Positions 34,494-44,900 of a stretch of 64,000 nucleotides of DNA are shown here, in pieces. This DNA comes from Rhexocercosporidium sp. MPI-PUGE-AT-0058 (Eukaryota; Ascomycota; Leotiomycetes; Helotiales). Under the pieces are notes generated by a model. That model made no database searches. It saw only the letters and a program-made list of their open reading frames with translations, and was not told the origin of the DNA. Position numbers and translations under genes: made by a program. The stretch spans positions 1,302,001 through 1,366,000 of the forward strand of contig JAGTJL010000010.1 in NCBI GenBank assembly GCA_020746875.1, written 5' to 3'. Positions within the stretch are counted from its first letter, which is position 1, and the number at the start of each line of letters is the position of its first letter.

Positions 34494-35021
34494 ATGGCAC
34501 CATCAGAATTCACTCTCCGGCTTCAAGTCGGTAAGGAAGCCTTAAATCCCAACTGAGATTAATACGCGCGATAATAACGTTTGCTCTAATAACACCTCCC
34601 ATCCACAGGTATAACAGGCGGTTTTGCACCTCCCTCTCCCTCCGCCATCCACACCATAACTCGCGACCCCTCCTCTCCCCAGCTTACCATCAACTCCCTC
34701 CATCGCACTCCAGGATCACCTGACCATCAACTCACTCCCCAACCCACCAAAAACCTCCCAGTCAAAGATTACAACACGCAGATAGAGCAGATCTACAGTA
34801 TTCTGAAAGAGTTACCAACGGAGGAGCCGGTGGGTAGTGAGGATATCTATGGGTTGGATACGGGGGTGAGTTGGAGTAGTGGAGATGGGTGGAAGTGGAG
34901 TAATGGTGGGCCGGAGGGGTGTGGGAGTGAGATGTCGGATGTGCAGGTTGGGAAGGAGGAGAAAGTGAAGTTTGGGGAGGTGGTTAGGTTGGTGATAGAG
35001 ATTGCTGAGGGATCTGAGTAG
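34494..35021 (+). CDS. Small protein of unknown function, 149 aa (181 aa if started upstream)
   Basis: Two exons, 34494-34530 and 34609-35021; joining at the GTAAGG...CAG intron produces MAPSEFTLRLQVGITGGFAPP and runs to a stop at 35021. An in-frame ATG at 34398 would add 32 residues with a hydrophobic stretch (YISVFAIQILILYSI) that could be a membrane anchor or mitochondrial signal. The core shows GITGGFAPPSPSAIHTIT, PQLTINSL and a later DYNTQIEQIYSILKELPTEEP segment, then an aromatic Gly-rich part (GLDTGVSWSSGDGWKWSNGG) and KVKFGEVVRLVIEIAEGSE. It resembles short hypothetical proteins I associate with ascomycetes, starting with a beta strand and a GGFAPP turn, but I know of no function. Confidence 0.72.
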
Positions 35022-35221
35022 GATGATTTACTCGTTGTGGAGGAGGGATGTAGTTGGTCAATGATGGGCTGTATAAAGAGGATCCACAGCTCGAAGACAG
35101 AAGTGGATATAGCGGTATTTTATCAACTCGGTATAAATCAAGCGTGCTACTTCAAATTAACCGTCTCCAAAGACTTAGCCCATAAGCTTGCATTCTTTAC
35201 GGAAGCTTCCACTCTAAGCAT

Positions 35222-36310
35222 TTAATGCCAATACTTCGGCGCCACACCTTTCACCCCCAACCACGCCTTTTCCAACGTCTCAACAACATCGTCCGGCAAA
35301 GGACATTTCTCCAAATCATTCAAATTCTCCTCCAAGTGCTTCACACTACTCGCACCAACAATGACGGCATCGCCATTCTCCCTCTTCATTAAAGAATGAT
35401 GCTCCATCCACCTCAGCGCTATCTCTGCGACCGTCAATCCATGCTTCTCACCTGCAGCTCGTATGAGATCCAAAGCGGTCGAAGTAGGCTTCGTTCCAGT
35501 ACCGGCCATGATAGAGCTTTCCTTGCATGATTTTAGGATCGAAGCGAGATCCCGCCTCGAATTCTTGCTGGTCGCGGGTATATCGTCCGGTCAAGAATCC
35601 TCCAGAAAGTGGCCGAAATGCATACAGAGATATGTTGTAGAAGTGAAGACATGGAAACAGCCCTGCCTCAGTAGTCCGCTGAAGAGCATGATACACTCCC
35701 TGGTAAATATTTGGTCTGATCCAATTGTTCCTGATGCAGATCTCCGACATCTGCGCAACTTCCCAGGACATGTAGTTGCTGATCCCGAATCTGTTGAAAT
35801 GTCCCTCTTCGTGCAACTTGTTCATTTCTCGCAGTGTATCCTCAAATGGAGTCTTGCGATCTGGGCCATGGAGGTAGAATAGGTCGATCTTTTCAGCTTT
35901 CAGAGCTTTTAGAGTTGCTTGCAGACCTCGTCGCACATCTGCGGGCGTGTGGTAGTATGTATCGCCTACGGACATTTTGAGCGTATTGCGTGCCGGCATT
36001 GGGGTAGAGCTTTGTGCCCATGACGATCTTGCGATCTTGCCACTTTAATTCGCCCAGCATTTCTTCGGTGGTGCCGTTCCCGTACACTCTTGCAGTATCG
36101 ATCTCATTGTAGCCGTGAGCTTGAAATATATCGAGTAGTTTCCCGCCTTCTTCGACGGTATCAACGCGAGAGCCTACAGTTCCTAGAGGACTAAGTAACT
36201 TGGTATCGAGGGTAGCGAGATTAAATGTACCTACCAGGTTTGCCAGTTGTCATTGCACCAAAGACGATCTTGAGCTTAGTGGTGGTTGAGGCACTCATGT
36301 TGACGGACAT
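35222..36310 (-). pseudogene. AKR7-type aldo/keto reductase, two frameshifts (probable pseudogene)
   Basis: Exon 1 is 36310 (or 36298) to 36235 and a 52-base intron ends at 36183; then the sequence follows the AKR7 (aldehyde reductase) family end to end: KIVFGAMTTGKPG, NEIDTARVYGNGTTEEMLG, KIVMGTKLYP, LFYLHGPDRKTPFEDT, FGISNYMSWEVAQM, SGGFLTGRYTRD, FDPKIMQGKLYHGRYWNEAYF, EIALRWMEHHSLM and VIVGASSVKHLEENLNDLEK to the stop at 35222. Asp and Tyr of the catalytic site (DTARVY) and the His of YLHGP are kept. However, the frame must shift by one base twice: near 35999 (between PNA and RNTLKMS) and near 35487 (FDRFG must become FDALDLIRAAGE). No intron explains either. Either the gene is dead or the assembly has two single-base errors. 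Confidence 0.82.
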
Positions 36311-37331
36311 GATTAGTGTATAGAATTGACAGGTTACTTGAGACTCATTTTGATATTGTAAGATCTGGGAGAAGTCGAATTAAAGGTATAAGCAACGAGG
36401 GACAAACGAAATCATGTAACAACAGAAACAATTATAGGGTGTCTTTAATGAAGTTACTTTGAAAGGCAGGAGCATCCAATATATGCAATTTGGTCTTGCA
36501 GTGTTAAGACCAACTACCCATGCAAATGCATCAATAATTCCTCTAAATCTGCCTATGTCCTAGCCATATCTTGTACCTTTTGGGGCTCAGGGTCTGTCTC
36601 GATGCCTTCGAAAGTGGGCTGTCCTCGCGGTATCATCAGCCGAAATTCTCAGTGGCTGTGGCTTTAGACCCTTGCTATCTGGTAATACGTCATAATGTTG
36701 CAGAATACATAGTGACGGACCTAGTTCCTGGCTATTGCTCTCTGGATCCACAAATTCACTATCAGAAATCACTCCATTTATGTGTATGTGTGTTCACTCC
36801 AGTAGCTTGTTCAGGGGTAGATCTCCTGCCGCAACAGCTCAGCTCGCTTTACCTCGCTAAGAAAGGAGAAACTAAACAAAAACTGAGAAATGAAGAAAGA
36901 TCTTTAAAAACTGGAGTCCAATACTGTAGTGCAGTCGAACGCCACCGAAGAATCCTTTAGTTTCAGTAAATTGAGTATATCAGGCTGATTCAGGAGTTCC
37001 ACAAAGAGGAAGGAATGCTAGAGTGCTACGATTCCAAATTGTTGGATGGACATGAGAAAGCAAACAATAGTAATAATGAAGACAAAGCAGAGCCTCATGC
37101 CGAATCACCAGGGAGCGTATAGCCCTCTGGAAAGAAGAATCGTGTTGTATGTTGTAAGTGAACAGAAATTGAAGTCTTGTTTACCTCCCTCTTCTCTAAT
37201 ACCATATTGACTAGTCCCAATAAAGCTAGACTATTCTATTCACCGCCTCCATTTCCAGCCGCCCTCAAGGCAGAAGCGTCACATCCCCATGAACCCCCTC
37301 AGTATTTTCCCCATCTAAATCCAAATCCACG
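36311..37331. other. Divergent intergenic region, no gene seen
   Basis: Lies between the aldo/keto reductase (minus) and FAM32A-like gene (plus). A 129-codon frame at 36571-36960 has no motif, codon bias or splice partners. Confidence 0.4.
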
Positions 37332-37940
37332 ATGCCCGCCGACGAATACGCCCCCGTAGTCCGCGGCGCCCTAAAATTGAAAGGCGCTGCGCCATCAGGT
37401 ATCAAGAAGAAGAAAAAGAAGCCCAAGACCAGCGACTCTGAAGCTTCGAGCTCGACCAAGAAATCCGCCCTGCAGTCTGCGCTTGAGGAGGAGGATGCTG
37501 GGTCTTCGAAGGCTGTTGTGAAGGGGAAGGGAAATGGTGAGGGGGGTAGGGAGGAGGAGCTGGATGAGGTGGCTTTGAGGGAGTTGGAGGAGAGGGGTGG
37601 GGATGGGAAGACGGCTAGTGAGAGGGCTTATGAAGAGATGAGGAGGAAGAGGGTATGTCTAATGCTTCTTTGTTATTGTTATGTTTGGTTTCTCCTAGAG
37701 AATGGCATATGGAAGTATTATAGACTATGTGCTAACGCGCGGTTTTAGTTACATGATCGTTTGCAGAAGGAGGGTGTCAAGACGCATAAGCAGCGAGTGG
37801 AGGAGCTGAACAAGTACCTCTCGAATCTCTCCGAACATCATGACATGTAAGTTCTCTACCTTTCATATTTGCGGAGCTACTTTAGATTTACATCGTACTA
37901 ACATGTGGATTTACACAGGCCTCGAATCGGACCAGGATAA
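37332..37940 (+). CDS. FAM32A-like (DUF1754) nuclear protein, 146 aa
   Basis: Three exons, 37332-37652, 37749-37846 and 37919-37940, give 146 aa. The protein starts with YAPVVRGALKLKGAAPSGIKK and a Lys-rich run (KKKKKKPK), has an acidic, low-complexity middle, and ends with the family hallmark: TASERAYEEMRRKRLHDRLQ, then KTHKQRVEELNKYLSNLSEH and HDMPRIGPG. The last exon encodes only the final six residues and stop. Human FAM32A is a spliceosome factor that stabilises the 5' splice site during exon ligation, its C-terminus reaching the catalytic centre; the conserved MPRIGPG end fits that role. The exceptional conservation of these few terminal residues in a micro-exon supports the splice model. 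Confidence 0.9.
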
Positions 37941-38945
37941 GACTACTTGCAAGCCGGAACTCGAACAACTGGACTACAGTCGGGCAGCAAATGCAATATT
38001 ATATGGTATGAATCTTATTTCTTGAAACGGGACAGTGGACGAGTCAATGCTATATCCAAAATTATGCCCATATCCTCAGAATCTTCTTTCTCTAGCTCAG
38101 CCTATATCCAACCGGCCATCCAAGCTTCTCCGCCCCTCCAGCATGTGCTCCCGTCATGTTAGTTCGTAGCGTTTCGCCCATTCGCTATCCGATATCTTGG
38201 AAGTAATTTTGATTATTGGAGGAGTAGTCAGACCACTAGTTGCATCTCACTTCTCATGCTTTATACGATCTGAAGCAGCAATTTCGATATCCCAAAAGTT
38301 TAATCTACAAAGCCGTATCTACCCAAACCATCTCCCACTTCTTCTCCACCTCCATAGGACGCTCACAAAACTTCCGAGTCTTCCTTACCTTCATCATCTC
38401 CTTGATCTTCCTGATCAAGCACGATTCGGCGAGACGAGACTGTCATGTAGGTAGAAACACTAACATAGAAGTATGGTCAGATGTGTTTGATTCGAAGCTA
38501 GAGTATGACAAGTTTATCAGTCTTGACTTCCCACTAGTTTCTGGATGTCATTCGACGTAGGCAAAACTTTTGGAATAATGATCCCATAAACTCCTGGTGC
38601 TAAGGATCACTGTCCCAAATTGCCATTCTCCTTCGAGAAGTGAGGATATCCCATGATTGTTACAACTAGCACCAGGATACGTTAAGCTTTATGCCGCGAA
38701 GAAATCAAGTTATACTAACGAGGATGCAAGGGTATTGACAAACAAATCAACAAAAACAGACATCCTTAGCTCCATAGCTCCAGAGCCCCTTTGCCGGGAG
38801 GAAATGCACCCGCAAGCCCATACTATATGCCCCTTGGATGCTCTTAACCTCACAAGAAAACCTGTGAGTTCCTTCTCCGAAGTTTGGGGAGATCTATCCT
38901 TCCGATCTCCTCCTAGTGCTATGTATATCTCCATCCGCGACCCAC
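37941..38945. other. Convergent intergenic region, no gene seen
   Basis: Holds the 3' ends of the FAM32A-like gene and the E2 gene. Frames at 38197-38968 lack motifs. Confidence 0.4.
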
Positions 38946-41903
38946 TCACTCTCCAAAGTGGTCGATAGCGATTGCATAACCCGTGGATGCTCCCTTTCCT
39001 TTGGATTGGCTGACTGGCTGCTTGCCAGACTTGAAAGGGAACTTGGGTGTATTGAGAGTCGCAACTGGTGGGGTGGCAGGTCCTTTTTCATCTTCTGATT
39101 TTTTACCAGAGGACTGGGTGGTGTTGCTACCGTTTGATGAAGAGCCGATTGATGGGTGGAAAGGGTTCATAGTTTGGTGGTGTGGAAGAGCTGGGAAGCT
39201 GGGAGTTGAGTATACGGTGTAGGTTTGTGCCACTGATCCTGCAAGATTTGATGGCCCAAAAAGGGACACTTGTGGATGGGTCATGGTTGGTATTGGGAGT
39301 TGCGTAAAAGTTCCTGAGGTCATCTGAGAGCCGTCGGCCATGTTCTTCATCTCCTTCTGCCAATTCATCGACTCAAAGTACTCGTCCTCAAGATGTTGTT
39401 GGGAGGGTGGAGATTGCGAAGGGTTCAGTACCATCTCGCCCCATGCTTCTACCAGTTCCTCATCTACATCCAAATCTCCATTGACATGAGCCTCAAGTTT
39501 CTCAATGCTAGCTTTGATAGTATTGGCATATCCAATGCCAAAATCCTTGCAAGCTTTTCGAACCATTTTTTGAGACTTATCACTTGTATACACCCACTTG
39601 AATTGGTGGCTTGATGTTGTCACCGGTCCCTTGAGCTTCTTGCTCGACCCAGTGGGGTTTTTGGAAGTGGATGACTTGCGCTTGGATCTCGACTCTCTGA
39701 CGCGAATGTTGACAGTTGGAAATGCTGCGGCATCGTATGGGACTCCGAGTAACGTCGACAGTTTCTCAGCCAGATTGTTGGTTGCGACTCCTGGAGCCTG
39801 TCTGGGATTGATTCCCTTAATGTGGCGCAGCCAATAATCAGTTGGCCCAAAGTTCAACAAGCCCGGGTTCTCCGATACCCATTCTCTGACATACTCCAGC
39901 ACCTTCAGTCCATTGTGCTTCCAATAGGTTTGACTGATGTCCTTCCATATATGTTCCTTTGCTAGTGGGTCTGTGAATTTGTTCTCCAGCCAGGCGATTA
40001 TGGCGAATCTAAGAGTCCTAGACTCGACACGGGCTTTGTGTGTCAAGTTTCTGGCGGTTGCACCAGAGCCTTCGAATCCAGGCTCATTTTCCCACGGCAT
40101 GGGTGCGCCTAGAATCATGGCTTGTATGCTAACCAGTACGGAGAGAATTGTACTCTTGTATGGTTGCCAAGCTTGAGAGGGGTCGCCTGGCCAAGTGTTG
40201 AGGAGTGAGAGACAGACTGTGCCGGAATGAATATGGAGATTGGGATTGAAAGATTCACCGTCTTCGTCATTACCGTGTAGCGTGAAAGTCATCTTTGGAG
40301 GTGTAGCTGGATAGCGCTCGTCGAGGAATATGTCGAATCTTGCATCTGTTAGTCAAAGTCGGCAAGAGACCCTAGGTTATTACTTACATGAAGAGACCTC
40401 CTGCATATGGCGAGCCTTCAGATCCGATGATGAGAACCTTCATGACGTCTGATCGAGACTCAGCAACCTTGAGGAAAATTCCAGTAGGAAGCGAAGTCTT
40501 CAGCGTGGCGATCTCCTTGCTGATGGTGGTCAACCTGCCTCTGTTGGAGGTCTGCAGGGCCTTGAAGTGATCAGTATAGCGGTGATGAAGTAGAACCTCA
40601 TCTGTAAAAGTGACCTTATTATCGTCTGCAAATTTTGTCCAAGAATCCTCAGGTTGCGTATCGGTGACCGGAGCAATATTGCTCGAAGCGACTGCATCTA
40701 ACGTCTCAAAGCAAGTCACCAGTTCCTGTAGAAGCTTATTGGACTCCTTGCTATGCCAGGTAGTCGATGCTTTGATTGTTGACTTCGGATTTTGCGACAT
40801 ATCGAGGAAGGTTTTAGTTTGAAGGAACGTATCACTGTAGCAAGCAATTAAGGGTTTCGATCTCGAGGTGTCGTCAAGCCCCCGGAGTGTAAAGTACGAT
40901 GCTAGGCTTAGTTCACCCAGGCCCGGAGTATTTGCCTTGTTTGGCCGTTCGTCTAATAGCAATTGAACGAGACCGGGATGGTTTGCAATTTTGATGATGA
41001 ACCCAGCAATTGCCTGGTAGACCTCAAGACGCTCTGTAATATCGACGATCGAATCGTTTCGAATCAACTGTATGATCTTGTCAAAAAGCATGCCAAGACG
41101 GAACATGTCAAGTTCAATTGTAGTATCCGAGTCCGTAGAAGGTAAGCAAGCACCGAGGATCTTGACCGTGTCCGCTAACAATTGATCTTGTGAAGCATTC
41201 TCGTCTAGAATGTCTACATCCTTCTCCGCACCAAATGGCTGTAATAATGTCAATACGTGATTTTATGGCTGAGAATTTGGTAAGGACTTACCAAGCCAGC
41301 AGGATGCCCAGCGAACATCATGTGGTGGGTCATGAATATCTCGTCTTCGGACCAGTCGCCCGGAATCATCCCACTAAGGTCCGCACCATATCCCACCCCA
41401 TGGACACTTGCCTTGGCCTTCGGCTTCGGAACCGGCTTCGTCTTTGCTTCGGCCTTGTCCTTCTTCTCGCTGCTGGCTTCTGACTCCAGGCACAATTTGT
41501 CGAACTGGGCAAGGAGGAACCAGATGGTAAAGAGGCGCCCGCCATCACAACAATGATTCACAACGCCTAGCGAGGTGAACGAGTTCTCCGAATTGAACTT
41601 TGGTGTACCGCCGCAGCCAACGCAGCTCGAATGGCCTTGCTTGCAGGACCATGTCGAGAACTGGCTCCGAGGTGGAATTGTCTGCGATCCAGCCAACCAC
41701 GCGTCGAAGATCTTATCGTAGACCAGAGGAGGAAGCGTTTCCTTGCAATCCGGGTGGCTGCATTCAGAGCGGAATTGGGCGCGCAGGTTCACGACGCTTT
41801 GGATGGCGCGATCGCGGTGCTCTGCAACTTCTTGGATGCTCCGTTCGCTGCTTCTACCCTTGCCCTTGTGGGAATCGGTCTGCTTGCTCGAGGAGCCTCC
41901 CAT
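38946..41903 (-). CDS. Large ubiquitin-conjugating enzyme (UBE2O/BIRC6-type E2), 951 aa
   Basis: Three minus-strand exons, 41903-41292, 41238-40388 and 40338-38946, join in frame to 951 aa. The C-terminal half carries a UBC fold: LFIFDIFLDERYPATPPKM, then NPNLHIHSGTVCLSLLNTW with the catalytic Cys at about 530, and WQPYKSTILSVLVSIQAMI. This long-insert, WPGD-containing form is that of UBE2O/BIRC6-like E2s rather than the small E2s. The start MGGSSSKQ is a good N-myristoylation signal; eight more residues would be added from an ATG at 41927. The N-terminal region has Cys/His clusters (SECSHPDCKETLPP, CKQGHSSCVGCGG, NHCCDGG) that could bind zinc. A Ser/Pro-rich, disordered tail follows the UBC domain. 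It probably conjugates ubiquitin, perhaps with its own E3 activity; substrates are unknown. Confidence 0.88.
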
Positions 41904-44900
41904 CGTAGCTTGTGGAAATGTTAACATCTCACGCGTCGAAGGTGTTGTGGTAGTTGGAGGTAAACAAGATGGGGTAGCTGGTGGAGGAGGGACGAGAAAG
42001 GACGCTAGCTTAGAAGAGGCGAGCAAACGGACAGAAAGTGGAAGGCACGTGTAGTATCTTCCGATGTTCCAAATCAATCTTGAAACATGCATTCATTGTT
42101 GCCTTTTGTTGATGAAAGTCGGTGAATCTCGTTCCAGAAAATGGCAATGCAAAATAGGAGGTGAAAAGCAGGCAGGTAGGTCATAAGTAGGCAGGTACGC
42201 ATTGTATGTGGCATGAGGGGAGTCACATGCAAGCCAGCCAGCCTTGGGCGAAGCTTAGGTAGGGACGAATACATCTACTTAAGGACTTTCACTTGACTAC
42301 GAAGTGTTTTCTGGGCCTAGCCATATTCCAAAAGTAGGGCATGTTATGATTCTCAAAAATTTTCAGGTTCTTCCAGGAGTACGAAGCCAGCAGAAGACAA
42401 CAGCATGAGAGGGGAGAAAGACTTGCCCGTACCCTTCGAATCAGAACTCCTACGAGTGCGCATACCTCTCTTCATCACGGTCAACATGAATCTCTCGAAT
42501 TGCAGGCTTTCTATGATGATACGGCAGCTTGACAACGAGGGCCAAGCTTGGGGGTTTGGCCCAAGGGCAAGAGCGGTTGGATGGATTATCAAGAGCCAGC
42601 TCGTACCTGCTTACACAAGGTCAGCAAGCATCCTACCACTTGATACTCTCAAAGGCTCAACTACCTAACGATATCTTGATTTTGATAGCGAGATCTGCGT
42701 ACCATCATCTACGGGCCAACATGGTACATCGGGCCAATGGAGCAGAGTTCAAGAAATCGAGGTCTGGCAGCAACATGGAGAACGTCCTTCCAGCTCTCAC
42801 ACGGGTATCAAACACAGTGAGTGACTCAAGTGGCGGTTTTGGATAGCGCACATCTACACCTCGAACGAATCTCGTATTACTCGGTGATGAGCGATGAGGC
42901 TTCACACATTCAGGCTCCCGAGTGCCAGCCTGCACGGAACGAGGCTGTAGGAGATTGCCACGTGTACTGTGAACCCTTGACTGGATCTTCGTCAGTATGT
43001 AAGGGCTCGCATATGGCTTGAGGTGTTCCTTGGATTGTTGAGTGACCCCTACGTGCTCAGTGGGTGATCGTTGGGGGAGAGCATTGGTGAGGATGGGAGT
43101 GAAGTTCAAACGTTGCGAGCTTGTTTAGGTAATCAAGCATGTGACGAAGCTATCACCTGATCTGGGTTATATAAATGATCGTGAGCTCCAATTTTCCTGG
43201 ATTCTGTAGACTGTCCGATAGATTATTTGGAAAGAGCTCAGGATTTCACTGAATCACTACGTCTTTTCGTTTTTTGTTCATGTTATCGAGATTACTCCTT
43301 TCCCAAATAGCTCATTCGGCTGCTCTTTTCGCTGCCTGCACCAGCTTGACTTAATTATTCCAATGACAATGTTCCCAATTGTGTAATCGGCTCTCTTCGA
43401 AATACGGAATTCTTAATTAGGCCAAATCCAAAGCTGATAAACAAGTCCAAAGGCAAATCCTCTGACTGCGGCTAATTCTTTGGAGATATCATCAACGGTG
43501 GTGGAAAGGCAACCAGTTTACTCAAGAGAGACTTGTGACCGCATCAAGACCACAGAAGGGAGCGGCTCGAATGAATATTCGACGAGGAATTCTGGTTTCC
43601 GGACTTGTCGGCTTTTTTGTGCATTATCAATCGCCAATATAGGCCTAACTCGAAGGGCAGTTGCTCTATGGCTATTTGAAACCTATGTCAGATTTTTCAA
43701 TACCTTCTTTAAAATACCTTCGGTATGCAGCAACGGCCGTAATTTGGCCCAGTAACAGTCACTTACGAAGTCTATGCTACATCCATCTGTCGATATACCA
43801 AAGTATGTTGAACGTTGGTGGCGACATTTTTCTTGGTTGACTTTGGAGATAGGAAAGCACAAACCTCAACTTCAAAAGTCAAGAAAGGCGAAGCATCCTT
43901 CGTTGTCAGTCTGAGAATAAGCTATTTGGAGCTCGACGTAAGTTTCGGGACCACAAGACGATGCTGTAAGTCTGAAGCAAAATCGGGGATCGGTTGAAAG
44001 GTGTAGCATCGTAGTTATCCTTTCGGAAATCATCGACACTGGGCCGTGATGTTCATGCATGAAGACGTGATAAGGCGACAAGAGAATTAGTTGTACACGT
44101 CCTCGTTAAAGCGTTGGCCCTTACCGTACTGTATGGGGAAGAAACGGATATAATTTTCCTGTATAAGAAGAGTTGCGCTGGGAAGATCGAGGGACAACAT
44201 GAACTCTGTTACTGGTTTGAGAGATAAAGTGCGAAGGATGTGAACAGCCTTCTTAGCATGAAGTTGAAGATGATGTATCTGCGGTAGACATTACCAAGGG
44301 CGGGAACTTGGAGGCTACCGATGCGTTTCTAGGATTCTCCTTGGTGGACAAAGGAAGCATTCATCCTAAGGGAAATCCAGAGCATGAAACTGCATATTCG
44401 CAACCTCGATTTTGTAATAATAAACTGCTTCATCAGCGAAGATAGCGTCAAACAATGATCATGCCATTCCAAATAACCCATCACGATCTTATCACGGCAA
44501 TAGTGGTCAGTGTTTTTGTGCGTCAGGGAACACAAATGATGCATGCCAACGCAGCCATCCCCACGGCTCCAAAATGAAGTCACCGAGACGGGACAACACA
44601 GCTTAAAAATAGGGGTTCGCTGGTTATCATGGTCCCCTTGAGTAGATCTCGTAGATCTTGAGGCTCCGATCCGGGGAATATACAGCTTCAACAAAGATCT
44701 TGGAAGGCTTACAGGACTTGTCCTGTGGGATCAGCAGCCAAGACCTTGAAATGGCGAATGAGTTTGACAACCGTGGTACAAAAAGGGAAGTCCCTTGTTC
44801 CTGACAGAATAGCATAATCTAGTGTCAAGAGACGTCAAGTAGCTGTTTCGGATACTGGAATATTTTAGACCGGGAGTACTTGCGGCTCATGAATTGCTGA

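Noticed and set aside
35960..36060. Intron that would fix the first frameshift of the aldo/keto reductase
   Set aside because: The only GT...AG pair near (59 nt, GTCATG...GTAG) leaves the wrong frame and would remove the conserved TKLYP block.
44329..44694. 121-codon minus frame in the gene-poor block
   Set aside because: No recognisable motif; plus-strand reading has stops in all frames, so no gene or clear pseudogene could be built.
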